Shown here piece after piece: positions 50,919 through 59,517 of a stretch of DNA of 64,000 bases; the first letter of the stretch is position 1, and each line of letters begins with the position of its first letter. The translations under genes and the position numbers were made by a program. Location: positions 52,735 through 116,734 of the forward strand of contig NZ_AGBF01000007.1 in assembly GCF_000225525.1 (NCBI RefSeq). Reading direction: 5' to 3'. The notes under the pieces are model-generated. The model searched no databases, was not told where the DNA came from, and saw only the letters and a program-made list of their open reading frames with translations. This stretch comes from Streptomyces zinciresistens K42. GTDB lineage: Bacteria; Actinomycetota; Actinomycetes; Streptomycetales; Streptomycetaceae.

Positions 50919-51977
50919 TCACGCGGCGAGGGCGAGGGCCTCGTGCATGGCGCGCATCTTGAACGTGTTCTGCTCCAGCAGCGACCGGCGGATCCGGCCG
51001 TCCACCGTCTGGCGTCCGCCCCAGTCCGACAGCTCCCCGGCCGCCTCCACCAGCGCGCCCGCCGTCAGACCGACGCCCGCCATGGTGGAGCTGGCGAAGA
51101 TGCCCCGCAGGACGTCCCGGCGCTCGTGGACGCGGCGGATGCGGTAGTCGTCCTCCTTCATCTCCGCCGCCTGCTCGGGCAGCTGCACCATGCGCTCGAT
51201 GAACTGCTCACGCTGGGCCCGCGTGACGGGCATCCGGTGGAGGGCCTCGCGGTCCTTGAGGAAGCCGTCGAAGTCGCGGCGCAGCACGCTCACCAGGTGC
51301 CGGGCCTGCTCGATCTGGTCAAGTGCGCTCTTGGTGTGCTTGATCGTGTAGAAGTGGCCCGCCGCGCGGGAGCGCCTCATGGCGGCGTTCCACTGATTCG
51401 TGCACCACAGGCGCTCCGCGCTGCCCCACACCTTCAGGGACCCCTTGCCGTCGTGCGAGGCCTGGAAGCCGACCGTCAGGGTCCACGGCGAGGGGTCGCC
51501 CGCGAAGCCCCGCGCCTCCCTGGTCAACTCGATCAGCCCCATCACCGAACGGCCGCCCCGGAGTTCACGGAGCATGCGGACCTTCGCGCCGGGGGCCTCC
51601 ATGACCGGGGCGATGATCCGGCCGAGCAGCGCGTGGTCGAGGACCTCGTACCCGGAGCGCGGGATGCCGAGGGTCGCCCAGGAGTCGTCCCTCACGATCT
51701 TCTTGTGGTCACCCTCGGTCTGGTAGACGGGGTTGCCCGACTCGTCGATGCCCTCCAGGATCGGGAGCCCGTCGGGGCCGGAGGCCAGGACCGGCGCAGC
51801 CACCGGCTCCCACGTCAGGCCGTAGTGGGCCCGCACAGCGCTCCAGGTCGGCAGCTCCAGGAGCGGGCCACCGGAGTCACCGCCGAGGTTGCGCTTGTCG
51901 GCGGGCTCCAGGTACGACGCGGCGGACGTCGACGCGTTCGAGCGGGGGGAGGCGGTCGTGCTGACGGTGCTGATCAC
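50919..51977 (-). CDS. DUF932 family phage/plasmid-like protein
   Basis: 352 residues from GTG 51977 (GAAAGGA upstream). DDSWATLGIPRSGYEVLDHALLGRIIAPVMEAPGAKVRMLRELRGGRSVMGLIELTREARGF and LWCTNQWNAAMRRSRAAGHFYTIKHTKS match DUF932, a family abundant on plasmids, integrative elements and phages with unknown function. Driven by P2. Confidence 0.75.
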   Translation of the reverse strand: MISTVSTTASPRSNASTSAASYLEPADKRNLGGDSGGPLLELPTWSAVRAHYGLTWEPVAAPVLASGPDGLPILEGIDESGNPVYQTEGDHKKIVRDDSWATLGIPRSGYEVLDHALLGRIIAPVMEAPGAKVRMLRELRGGRSVMGLIELTREARGFAGDPSPWTLTVGFQASHDGKGSLKVWGSAERLWCTNQWNAAMRRSRAAGHFYTIKHTKSALDQIEQARHLVSVLRRDFDGFLKDREALHRMPVTRAQREQFIERMVQLPEQAAEMKEDDYRIRRVHERRDVLRGIFASSTMAGVGLTAGALVEAAGELSDWGGRQTVDGRIRRSLLEQNTFKMRAMHEALALAA

Positions 51978-52048
51978 GCAAGTCCTTTCGACAGGCCGCG
52001 ACTCCATCGCAGCCTCTGCACAAGAGATTTCGGGGGGCTCCCCGAGCT

Positions 52049-52099
52049 GTCTCTTAAGACTCTACACACGGAAAGCTGGGCGTGCAAGTCTTAAGAGAC
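52049..52099 (-). promoter_or_regulatory. Operator-embedded promoter P2
   Basis: Reverse strand: GTCTCTTAAGAC, TTGCAC (-35), 17 bases, TAGAGT (-10), CTTAAGAGAC. It faces the DUF932 gene 72 bp away. Confidence 0.8.
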
Positions 52100-52220
52100 G
52101 GAAATTTGGGACTCCCGCGACTGCCTCGCGCGCTCGCGGGGGGTGTCCGGTGAGAGCCTGGGCCTGGTCGCGCGGTCGGTCGTATTGAGCGCCGGGGGTG
52201 ACTCGCTCGCCTCTGTGGCC

Positions 52221-52271
52221 GTCTCTTATGGCTTGCAGTGCAAGCTGCTTACGTGTATAGTCTTAAGAGTC
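52221..52271 (+). promoter_or_regulatory. Operator-embedded promoter P3 (before the tRNA-like sequence)
   Basis: GTCTCTTATGGC, TTGCAG (-35), 17 bases, TATAGT (-10), CTTAAGAGTC. It should give a transcript starting near 52270 that includes the tRNA-like sequence and the genes from 52456. Confidence 0.8.
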
Positions 52272-52335
52272 GACGGGGGTGATCGACCCCGCTGACGCCG
52301 GACAGTGAGGAGCGGCCGATCCGCGCTCTCCGGCA

Positions 52336-52408
52336 GGCCCGTAGCTCAGTAGGTAGAGCGACCCCCAAGCCGGGGGAGGGAAGGGGTTCAACTCCCCTCG
52401 GGCCGCCA
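52336..52408 (+). tRNA. Degenerate tRNA-like sequence with encoded CCA
   Basis: GGCCCG (52336-52341) pairs with CGGGCC (52399-52404), followed by G-CCA. The D-arm is canonical (TAGCTCAGTAGGTAGAGC), as is the T-arm (AGGGG-TTCAACT-CCCCT). Oddities: the acceptor stem is one pair short, and the anticodon arm is CCCCC-AAGCC-GGGGG, with a 5-base loop lacking U33. If read with a 7-base loop the anticodon would be AGC, which bacteria do not normally use. Possibly a pseudo-tRNA or specialised tRNA-like RNA. Confidence 0.55.
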
Positions 52409-52455
52409 CTGCTGGACGTAGCGCCCTGCTTCACCCGTCTCTATGAGAGGAATCT

Positions 52456-52716
52456 GTGCCCCGTCTGACCCGCCGCCAGAGGAACCACCTTGCTGACGTC
52501 GAGCACTACTTGCTCTTGATCGGCGCAGAACTGTCCAAGGATGAAGTCGTCGTGACGATGAAGTCGCACGGCACCACCACGGTCGAGTACCACAACGGCC
52601 ATACGGACCAGTGGCTGGCACCGATCCGTCCGTCGTCCCACGCTTACGTCAATCACGCGCTCAGGGCCATCGAAGTGATGCTGAGCGAAGCCGCACCGAA
52701 GGGGGCGGGCCGGTGA
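52456..52716 (+). CDS. Hypothetical protein
   Basis: 86 residues from a GTG with AGAGGAA upstream. LTRRQRNHLADVEHYLLLIGAELSKDEVVVTMKSHGTTTVEYHNGHTDQWLAPIRPSSHAYVNHALRAIEVMLSEA: a compact mixed alpha/beta protein. Probably on the P3 transcript after the tRNA-like sequence; overlaps the next gene (GTGA). Confidence 0.6.
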   Translation: MPRLTRRQRNHLADVEHYLLLIGAELSKDEVVVTMKSHGTTTVEYHNGHTDQWLAPIRPSSHAYVNHALRAIEVMLSEAAPKGAGR

Positions 52717-52982
52717 GCTGCCAGGCCGTCGACGCTGCTGTCCGCCCGGCGGACGCCGCTGGGATGACCGAGTACGCCTTCGCTGTCGAACTGTCCGCCG
52801 TCGTACGGGTCAAGGCCTCCTCGTACCGCCGCGCGCTCGACGTGGTCAAGGCGATCGAGGCATACGACGTGAACGCCCCGCTCGCCCTGCTCGGTGAGTC
52901 TGCACTGCTGACGGAGGTGTCCCTGAGTCTTGAGGACGGCTGCCCGATCACGCTGTTCGAGAAGGGCGGGGAGCCGGCGTGA
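52713..52982 (+). CDS. Hypothetical protein
   Basis: 89 residues from an overlapping GTG (ATG 52764 possible). TEYAFAVELSAVVRVKASSYRRALDVVKAIEAYDVNAPLALLGESALLTEVSLSLEDG: small alpha/beta protein, no family recognised. Coupled to the preceding gene. Confidence 0.55.
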   Translation: MSCQAVDAAVRPADAAGMTEYAFAVELSAVVRVKASSYRRALDVVKAIEAYDVNAPLALLGESALLTEVSLSLEDGCPITLFEKGGEPA

Positions 52983-53074
52983 ACTCCCGCGCCCCACCCG
53001 GTGTCGGCTGCCCTGCGACGCAACCCGCCTGATGTGCCCTCGCCTGCTCGCTGACCGAAGGAGATTGCCAGCTC

Positions 53075-53632
53075 ATGCACGACGACAGGTCCACCGTGGC
53101 CGTGGACGTCCGGGCCGTCGAAGTCGACGGATACCCCGGCCTCGCACAGGTTCCGAGGGATCACCTGTTGCGCCTGGAGGAAGACACTCTCGGGATGAAG
53201 GCCGGCATGCTTCGCACTGATTGGACCTACAGCAAGGGTGCTTATCCCTGCTCGCTGCGCGACCTGGAGCCCTTGGGGGCCGACGTCGCCGATGCACTTA
53301 TCGCTGCAGGCGCGCCCGTTCACGACGCCCGTCGCGCGCCCGGATGGCGGGGCGCCTTCCCCGTCCTCGTCCAGGGCCTGCGCCTGAGCGAGCTGCGCGC
53401 GGCCGTCACCGACATCGATCTGCCCGACGACGCGATCGTCGCCATCCGTGCCGCCGACTACCCGAGCCAGGGCATCGGCTCACCCGCGGACGTCCGCGTC
53501 GAGGTCGGCTACTACCAGCCCGACCCCGCCAGCGGCACCTCCGGCTGGGCCTTCGGCGGAGCCATCGACTACGCGGAGGATGGCGCCATCCCGGCCCACG
53601 TGCCCGCGCTGGTGCTCAAGCCGACCCACTGA
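53075..53632 (+). CDS. Hypothetical protein
   Basis: 185 residues; GGAG before the ATG. Two segments: VDGYPGLAQVPRDHLLRLEEDTLGMKAGML, then PGWRGAFPVLVQGLRLSELRAAVTDIDLPDDAIVAIRAADYPSQGIGSPADVRVEVGYYQPDP. The LSELRAAVTDIDLPDDAIV pattern recurs in small actinobacterial proteins of unknown role. End of the P3 unit; P4 follows 25 bp later. Confidence 0.6.
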   Translation: MHDDRSTVAVDVRAVEVDGYPGLAQVPRDHLLRLEEDTLGMKAGMLRTDWTYSKGAYPCSLRDLEPLGADVADALIAAGAPVHDARRAPGWRGAFPVLVQGLRLSELRAAVTDIDLPDDAIVAIRAADYPSQGIGSPADVRVEVGYYQPDPASGTSGWAFGGAIDYAEDGAIPAHVPALVLKPTH

Positions 53633-53657
53633 CCCGCCACCTCTGCGGGGCCCCACC

Positions 53658-53708
53658 GTCTCTTAAGACTTGACTCTCGGCGAATGTGTATGTATAGTCT
53701 TAAGAGTC
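53658..53708 (+). promoter_or_regulatory. Operator-embedded promoter P4
   Basis: GTCTCTTAAGAC, TTGACT (-35), 17 bases, TATAGT (-10), CTTAAGAGTC. The strongest -35 of the set; 28 bp before the gene at 53737. Confidence 0.82.
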
Positions 53709-53736
53709 AGCAAGGTTGTTGGGAAGGGATCACTCC

Positions 53737-53958
53737 ATGACGCAGACCTCCGGTGAGACGGTTTTCGACCCGGCGGACGAGGCCGGGCAGATCGAGGTGC
53801 TGGAGGGCATGGCCCGGCGGCTGATCGCCGGGACGTTCTCGGCGGCCTTCACTCTGGACGCGGAGGGTCAGGCCCAGATGGTCGAGGCCCTCTACGCCCA
53901 GATCGGTCGCAAGGCGGCGGACATCATCCGGGCCCGCGCGCAGGCGAAGGCGCAGTAG
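53737..53958 (+). CDS. Small acidic helical protein
   Basis: 73 residues; GGGAAGGGA before the ATG. DEAGQIEVLEGMARRLIAGTFSAAFTLDAEGQAQMVEALYAQIGRKAADIIRARAQ: all-helical. First gene after P4; unknown function. Confidence 0.6.
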   Translation: MTQTSGETVFDPADEAGQIEVLEGMARRLIAGTFSAAFTLDAEGQAQMVEALYAQIGRKAADIIRARAQAKAQ

Positions 53959-54150
53959 TCGCCCGGCGGCGCCCGACCGGGCGCCGTCGCCCAATCCCAG
54001 AACCGCCACCCCCCGCCCGGCTGCCGGCCGTGGCTGAGAGGACACCTCTCGCGTGCCCCCGACGTGTCTGGTGCTCAGCAGCCATTCGGCAGCCGGCTGC
54101 CCGGACCCGCACGACACCACGCAACCCGGCACCCACGCGAAAGGAAGACC

Positions 54151-55143
54151 TTGCCCCTCCCTGACCACACCTCGCCGCCGGAGTCCGTCCCGCTGCTCAT
54201 CGGCTCACAGGTCGAGGCGTTCGCCCTCGTAGTCCGGCGGCAGACCTGCGCGGAACTCGCCGAGGCGCTCCGCCGCGACGGCCAGGCGCTGGCCGCCGCC
54301 TTCGTGGAAGGCGACGGTGCTTGCACCGAGCTCACCCACTCGCTGTCCGCGATCCCGAAGGCGCCTACGTCGGAGCCAGAGCACGGGGCCGGCTGCCGGG
54401 CGTTCGCCTGCCAGTGCGGCTGCGACCGCGCTCAGGACTGTCAGGACTGCCACCGGTGCGCATGCTGGCGTTCGCAGTGCTGCGCGCACGTAGCCGAGGA
54501 CCGGGTGCGCCGGGAGGAGCGCACGAGAGCGTTGCGGCAGCTCCTTGACAGTGTCGGTCTGACGATGCTCACCGAGCTGCGCGAGACCGCCGCCGAGGCA
54601 GAGGAAGCGCGACTGAGAGGCGCGATCGCGCGCCGCGTCCGCCTCCTGGCTCCGGGCGACGGCCGCCAGTACGAGACCGCCGTGTTCGACGCTGTCGACG
54701 CGAAGCTGTGCATGGGGCACGCCGACTACAGCGAGCGCGACGTGGCGCTCTACGCCGCCGGTCAGGAAGACCCGAACGAAATCGTCGACCTGGACGACGC
54801 CGTACTCTCCAGCGCGCTCGGTGCCCTCGCTGAACTGCTGCGTCCGGAGGAGGGAGCACAGCTCACCGTCGACCTTGACCACGAGTTGGACGAGGACCGC
54901 CGCACCGCGGAAGCCTCCTCCGCGTCATCACCCAAGATCTGCCTGCCGTTCTGTGCGTTTTGCCGACGAGCACTGGTGAGCCCCTCCTCCCCCGGAGAGA
55001 CCGAACCGTACTTCGACCTGGAACCCGGCGAGGAACCCCCGCCGTGCGCACCTGGCCACAACCACGAGACCGTCATCTGGGCCGACGTGGCCGAAGCGGA
55101 CGCCGGATGCGACCTGCCCCTCACCGAGAACGGACACGCCTGA
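54151..55143 (+). CDS. Cys-rich protein with clustered metal-binding motifs
   Basis: 330 residues from TTG 54151 (AAAGGAAG upstream). Around residues 91-117: CRAFACQCGCDRAQDCQDC and HRCACWRSQCC, some ten cysteines likely to bind zinc or an Fe-S cluster. A later LPFCAFCRRAL and PPCAPGHNHE add further sites. The middle part is helical and charged. No known family recognised. Its stop overlaps the next start (TGATG). Confidence 0.6.
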   Translation: MPLPDHTSPPESVPLLIGSQVEAFALVVRRQTCAELAEALRRDGQALAAAFVEGDGACTELTHSLSAIPKAPTSEPEHGAGCRAFACQCGCDRAQDCQDCHRCACWRSQCCAHVAEDRVRREERTRALRQLLDSVGLTMLTELRETAAEAEEARLRGAIARRVRLLAPGDGRQYETAVFDAVDAKLCMGHADYSERDVALYAAGQEDPNEIVDLDDAVLSSALGALAELLRPEEGAQLTVDLDHELDEDRRTAEASSASSPKICLPFCAFCRRALVSPSSPGETEPYFDLEPGEEPPPCAPGHNHETVIWADVAEADAGCDLPLTENGHA

Positions 55144-55523
55144 TGCGCCTTGCTGACCTGCCCCAGGGAGTCATCATCATGACCGGCTCCGTCGTCACCG
55201 CCGTCGAGGCCCGCGAACTGCGGGAGGGCGACATCCTCTCCGTCGGCGGCACCACGGTCACCGTGACCGGAACCGATCACCACGACCTCCCGGGCATGAC
55301 CCGCATCCCCGTCAGCTACCACCCGTACGACACCGAGACCGTCCGCTCCGAGCGGTGGACCCTGCCCGCGACCACCCGTCTCACCCCGCGCCAGCTGCTG
55401 CGCAGCGAGCGCGTCGACTGCATGGCGTGCGAGCCCGGCACCAACAGCCACGACGTCCTGGTCGACCGCGTGACCGAGGGCTGGGTCCAGTCCTGGGTGT
55501 GCGACGCGCACCTTCAGATGTAG
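55143..55523 (+). CDS. Hypothetical protein
   Basis: 126 residues. VVTAVEARELREGDILSVGGTTVTVTGTDHHDLPGMTRIPVSYHPYDTETVRSERWTLPATTRLTPRQLL: beta-rich, with a hint of an intein/Hint-like or PUA-like entry (ELREGDILSVGG). CMACEPG and WVCDAH near the end could bind metal. Function unknown. Confidence 0.55.
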   Translation: MRLADLPQGVIIMTGSVVTAVEARELREGDILSVGGTTVTVTGTDHHDLPGMTRIPVSYHPYDTETVRSERWTLPATTRLTPRQLLRSERVDCMACEPGTNSHDVLVDRVTEGWVQSWVCDAHLQM

Positions 55524-55588
55524 CAGGGCTCGGCCCGACCTGACCGATCTGAGACGCCGGGCACACCCTCACTACCGGAACGGAACCC

Positions 55589-56023
55589 ATGTCCACGCTC
55601 CGCGGCGGCGAGCGCTACCTCGTATCCTGCGAAACCGCTCTGGCCCACAGGGACTATCGGGAGGACTGTCTCCCGGCTCGGAGGAGCGCCGTCCTCGCTA
55701 CAGTGACCCGGAGGCCTGCCGGCTCGTGCCCCGTGGCTGGCGCGGTTGATGAAGTGGAGCACCCCCTGGTGAGTTTGCAGACTGGAGCCCGGTGGTGGGC
55801 GTTCATCGACGACCGGCTCGACGAGCGGATGCACGCGCAGTATCCCGAGGGCCGCGACGCCTACCATGCCGACTGGCGTGCCGCCCACTCACTGATGCAG
55901 AACCATGCCCACGCTGTCGCACGAGGTGATGACGACCAGGCCGATCGGCTCATTCAGCAGATGCGCGAAGTCGCCGCCGACTGGGACGGTCACCCTGACC
56001 ACCCCGACCACGCTGTCGCGTAA
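55589..56023 (+). CDS. Hypothetical protein
   Basis: 144 residues from ATG 55589. The first third is irregular; the rest is a charged helical region (WWAFIDDRLDERMHAQYPEGRDAYHADWRAAHSLMQNHAHAVARGDDDQADRLIQQMREVAADWDGHPDHPDH) rich in His/Asp. No family recognised. Confidence 0.45.
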   Translation: MSTLRGGERYLVSCETALAHRDYREDCLPARRSAVLATVTRRPAGSCPVAGAVDEVEHPLVSLQTGARWWAFIDDRLDERMHAQYPEGRDAYHADWRAAHSLMQNHAHAVARGDDDQADRLIQQMREVAADWDGHPDHPDHAVA

Positions 56024-56091
56024 CCGTCGCACCCGGAGCCGTAGAGCCAGCCGCTACACGCAGCTCCGGCTCCCAGTGACACCGGAAGGCC

Positions 56092-56484
56092 ATGATGACC
56101 AGCAGTGAATACTGGCGTGCTCTGCTCCACGAGACCAACGTCGTCGAACAGCTCAGCAACAAACTGACGGGTCAAGCCATCCACAACGGCGCCATCGATG
56201 CCCAGTTGCAGCGCCAGTACCTCGTCCGCCGGGCCGCCCTCGCGGACCGGGCCGACTCTCTCCAACGGGCAACCGGCTTCGCCATCACCAGCGAAGTCGA
56301 CGCCGATCTCGCGGCCCGTCACCTCCTCGACTGGGATCGCGAACACCACACCGGGCAGGGGACCGTCCCGGCCGCCGCCGCACGGTGGGACGCCGACCCC
56401 CGCGGCTACGTCCACCAGGAACACGCCAGCCTGTGCCGCGACGACCAGCTTGACGACCCCGACGCGGCGCGGCCCCGCACCTGA
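56092..56484 (+). CDS. Hypothetical protein
   Basis: 130 residues; GGAAGG just before ATGATG. EYWRALLHETNVVEQLSNKLTGQAIHNGAIDAQLQRQYLVRRAALADRADSLQRATG: helical, acidic end. No family recognised. Confidence 0.5.
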   Translation: MMTSSEYWRALLHETNVVEQLSNKLTGQAIHNGAIDAQLQRQYLVRRAALADRADSLQRATGFAITSEVDADLAARHLLDWDREHHTGQGTVPAAAARWDADPRGYVHQEHASLCRDDQLDDPDAARPRT

Positions 56485-56830
56485 CCGCGACCGACTTCGG
56501 CCTCCCGGAGTTGCTGACAAGGGGCGAGGCGGCAGCGGCCATTCCGGAGCTTTCCGCATTCCGGTGATGGCCGCTGCGGCCGTGAACGCGGCGGGGGCGA
56601 ATGCCTCGTCGGGGTGGTAGCCGAGCAGGTATCCGATCTGGGCGCCGCGGTGCCGCCCGTGCTGGCGAGCAACGCCTACAGCTGGGTGTAGCCCTCGGAA
56701 TCGCCGCAGGCCTCTCTCGTGTAGTTCCCCGGCTCCGTCAGCGTCTTCGACGACTTGCGCCAGTTCCTCCCAAAGTCCACTGATGGTGCCTCGTCAGGTG
56801 GCTGGGTAAGCGACCGGAAGTCAACTAGTT
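56485..56830. other. Gap with eroded coding sequence
   Basis: A reverse frame reads HRGAQIGYLLGYHPDEAFAPAAFTAAAAITGMRKAPE before breaking, which looks like part of a real protein, but no start, stop or domain can be defined. P5 begins at its right end. Confidence 0.3.
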
Positions 56831-56882
56831 GACTCTTAAGACTTGCATTCACGTGAGTCGTCGATGTAGAGTTTTAAGAGAC
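56831..56882 (+). promoter_or_regulatory. Operator-embedded promoter P5
   Basis: GACTCTTAAGAC, TTGCAT (-35), 18 bases, TAGAGT (-10), TTTAAGAGAC. One base longer in the spacer than the others. Drives the gene at 56999. Confidence 0.78.
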
Positions 56883-56998
56883 GTCATCGGCGATCTGCTC
56901 CCACCATGCGCACAAGTAGCACCGCGGAAGGACCCGCGTCCGACCGGAGACTCCAGCCCGGACGCGGCCCAGCCCTGCACAGCCCCCGACGAGGAGAG

Positions 56999-57880
56999 AT
57001 GACCACCACCCGTACCGCCGCCGACCGCGTCGCCGCGATCCGCGCGGAATACGCCGCGATCGGCGAGCCGCTCGATGACCTGTCCGACCTCGACGTGCTG
57101 AATCGCGCCTACGACGCCGTCCAGCGCGAGCAGATCACCACCCGCGACCGGTACATGGGCCTGCTCACCTCCCTGCGCCGACACGACGACTCCGTACGCC
57201 GCACCGTGGCGGCCGAGCTGGCCGGCCGCGCCGACCTGGTCGTCGCGCAGGCCCTTGAACGCCGCGCACAGGCAATGGTCGCCGTCCTGGCCGCGGTGGA
57301 GGTCCTCCCGGAACGCCCCGGACGGGACCGAGTGGCCCTGCTCAAGGAGATCGCGCGGCGCACCCGGCACGCCATCAGCCTGCTCGCCGACCACCCCCGC
57401 GAGCAGCAGTGGCGGCCGGACGCCAACCGCAGCCTCGTGCACAACGCCCGAAGCGTGCTCGGCGTGCTGCGCGAGCGTGACGGCGTCCCGGCGAGCGAGG
57501 TGATCCGGCTGGTCGACGAGGCCCTCGCCCCTGACGGCAATCTGTCCGACCTCTTCGACGTCGCCGACCGGCACCCGCGCCAGCCGCGCCAGGGTGAGGG
57601 GCCCGCCTTCGCCGGGCCGCACTGGTTCGACCGCAAGAGCTTCTACGCCTACGAGCCGACCGACCAGGCACGGGTCGTGGCATTCCGCCTCGGCGAGGAC
57701 TGGCACCTCGACGTGTGCACGAGCGACGGACGGCTGCTCGCCTACGGGACGGTGCCGGAGCGCGAAGTGGCCCATCTCGCCCCGGAACTGGTCGCACGCG
57801 CCGCGGCATGGGAAAGGGCTTCCTCCGGCTACGCCTGGCAGCGGTTCACCGCCACGGAGGAGGACGTCAGGAACGGCTGA
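56999..57880 (+). CDS. Hypothetical helical protein
   Basis: 293 residues; GAGGAGAG before the ATG. Mostly helical N-terminal two-thirds (DRVAAIRAEYAAIGEPLDDLSDLDVLNRAYDAVQREQITTRDRYMGLL ... RDRVALLKEIARRTRHAISLLADH), then an alpha/beta C-terminus (WFDRKSFYAYEPTDQARVVAFRLGEDWHLDVCTSDGRLLAYGTVP). No family recognised. Target of P5. Confidence 0.55.
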   Translation: MTTTRTAADRVAAIRAEYAAIGEPLDDLSDLDVLNRAYDAVQREQITTRDRYMGLLTSLRRHDDSVRRTVAAELAGRADLVVAQALERRAQAMVAVLAAVEVLPERPGRDRVALLKEIARRTRHAISLLADHPREQQWRPDANRSLVHNARSVLGVLRERDGVPASEVIRLVDEALAPDGNLSDLFDVADRHPRQPRQGEGPAFAGPHWFDRKSFYAYEPTDQARVVAFRLGEDWHLDVCTSDGRLLAYGTVPEREVAHLAPELVARAAAWERASSGYAWQRFTATEEDVRNG

Positions 57881-58002
57881 GGCGCACGCCGGCGGTCTGG
57901 ATGTAGTACGACCGCGCGGGTCGCTGCTCGTCATCTCCTCATGGACGTGGCGGTGCATTGGGGCTCCGGGCCGCTAGGCTGCGTCGAGCCTTGCAATACA
58001 CG

Positions 58003-58698
58003 ATGTTTCCGGCGGTGGAAATGCCTCGCGGCGCGGTGCACTCGATCTGGATCGCGGTCGACGACAAGATTCCCCAGCAGGTCAAGGACGTCACAGAGGG
58101 GCACAAGAAGCTTCGCGCCCGGCGGTCGGCCGACCCGCGCTGGAGCACGCTCGGACTGCGCGGCACAGAGGCCAAAACTCGCCGCGCGCAGTGGCGGACC
58201 GAGGTCCAACGCCTGCGTCTTGCCGGTGAACTGCTCGACACTGTCGACGTCCTCGTCGAGTACGGCGTCCGAGAGGAACTCGCTGCCCGAGGCTGGGACC
58301 ATGAATGGGACCCGGCGCCCGAGGAGGCCTGGGAACAGGGCCGGTGGCCCGGCTCACGCGACCGGGGCCTCGCCGGATACCCCGACCGCCTCTCCGCCCG
58401 TCTCGACGGCGACCTCGTCGCCCTTGCCGTCGCAGCCTGCTGGTGGACATCCGCGCCGGCCATCGAACTGCTGCACGCCTGGCGCGACCGCAACCCCGGC
58501 ATCACTCCGCCTCGCTACGAGCTCGACGAGGAGGGCCGCAGACGGCTTGGCGGCCCACTCGCTGAGTACGCCCGCCTCTCCGACCAGATCACCACCACCG
58601 GCGCTATCTGGCGCGCTGGAGTCACACGCGGACTCGCCCAGGCCCGTACGGCCATCCCCGCACAGCAGACGGCCGACGGTGCAACCACGTCGGACTGA
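58003..58698 (+). CDS. Hypothetical protein
   Basis: About 231 residues; start uncertain (ATG 58003 or 58021). PRGAVHSIWIAVDDKIPQQVKDVTEGHKKLRARRSADPRWSTLGLRGTEAKTRRAQWRTEVQRLRLAGELLDTVDVLVEYGVREELA: basic helical region, then ALAVAACWWTSAPAIELLHAW. No family recognised. Confidence 0.5.
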   Translation: MFPAVEMPRGAVHSIWIAVDDKIPQQVKDVTEGHKKLRARRSADPRWSTLGLRGTEAKTRRAQWRTEVQRLRLAGELLDTVDVLVEYGVREELAARGWDHEWDPAPEEAWEQGRWPGSRDRGLAGYPDRLSARLDGDLVALAVAACWWTSAPAIELLHAWRDRNPGITPPRYELDEEGRRRLGGPLAEYARLSDQITTTGAIWRAGVTRGLAQARTAIPAQQTADGATTSD

Positions 58699-58789
58699 AC
58701 AGGGACCACCAACTGCACCGCCGTGTCTGCCCTTCCAGGCGGGTGACGCCCCAACTCGACACGCCTTCTCTGTCGACCCACTCCAAGTT

Positions 58790-58840
58790 GCCTCTTAAGG
58801 CTTCCATTTGCGCACCTCTCGGTGTATAGTCTTAAGAGAC
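58790..58840 (+). promoter_or_regulatory. Operator-embedded promoter P6
   Basis: GCCTCTTAAGGC, TTCCAT (-35), 17 bases, TATAGT (-10), CTTAAGAGAC. It precedes the gene at 58897 by 56 bp. Confidence 0.8.
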
Positions 58841-58896
58841 GTTAGCGCTTGCGCGTCTCATCCGGTCCGGCAACGTGAACAGGAGAAACCCGCCGC

Positions 58897-59400
58897 ATGA
58901 CCTTGCCTTTGCCTGACGGATTCAGCCACTACGACTGGATGGAACTCCTCGGCTTCACCTGGAAGATCGCGAGCGAGGGCTACGAGTACGCCGCCGAGAA
59001 CTACCCCCCGAGCTTCGAGGGCAAGGCGTTGAAGGCCATCGCCGAGGACGACGACCCGCGCCCGCTGAAGCAGCTGGTTCGCGACCACGAGCAGGCGCTG
59101 GAGTCCTGGCAGGAACAGATCGGCTGGGAGCAGGTCGACCAGCTGTGGACCGCGCACATGCGCGAGGAGAAGGAGCGCAGGGAGAGGCACCTGCTTTGGG
59201 CCCTGCACCCGGGAGGCGACTGGGACGGTGGCGCCTACTCCGCCGCCTACGAGAGCCGTGAGCAGGCCCTGGAGGGCATCAAGCAGCAGAATGAACTCGC
59301 TGCGGCCTATGCGCATTTCGTGCCGTTCAGGGGGCGGGTGCTGCACCGCAGTGAGCCGGGCGGCGACTGGACCGAGGTCCCGCTCGAACCGTCCCCGTGA
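58897..59400 (+). CDS. Hypothetical acidic protein
   Basis: 167 residues; AGGAG before the ATG. YDWMELLGFTWKIASEGYEYAAENYPPSFEGKALKAIAEDDDPRPLKQLVRDHEQALESWQEQIGWEQVDQLW, helical and Trp-rich. Target of P6; no family recognised. Confidence 0.55.
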   Translation: MTLPLPDGFSHYDWMELLGFTWKIASEGYEYAAENYPPSFEGKALKAIAEDDDPRPLKQLVRDHEQALESWQEQIGWEQVDQLWTAHMREEKERRERHLLWALHPGGDWDGGAYSAAYESREQALEGIKQQNELAAAYAHFVPFRGRVLHRSEPGGDWTEVPLEPSP

Positions 59401-59517
59401 GCATCGGCCGGGCACACCGGCCGGTCGGCCGCCTCAGGACGTCTTCCCGGCTCTGAACCTCTGGCATGTCGGCGAATAAGCTGGCCAACTCGGAACTCGT
59501 GATCAGGGGGGAGACAC

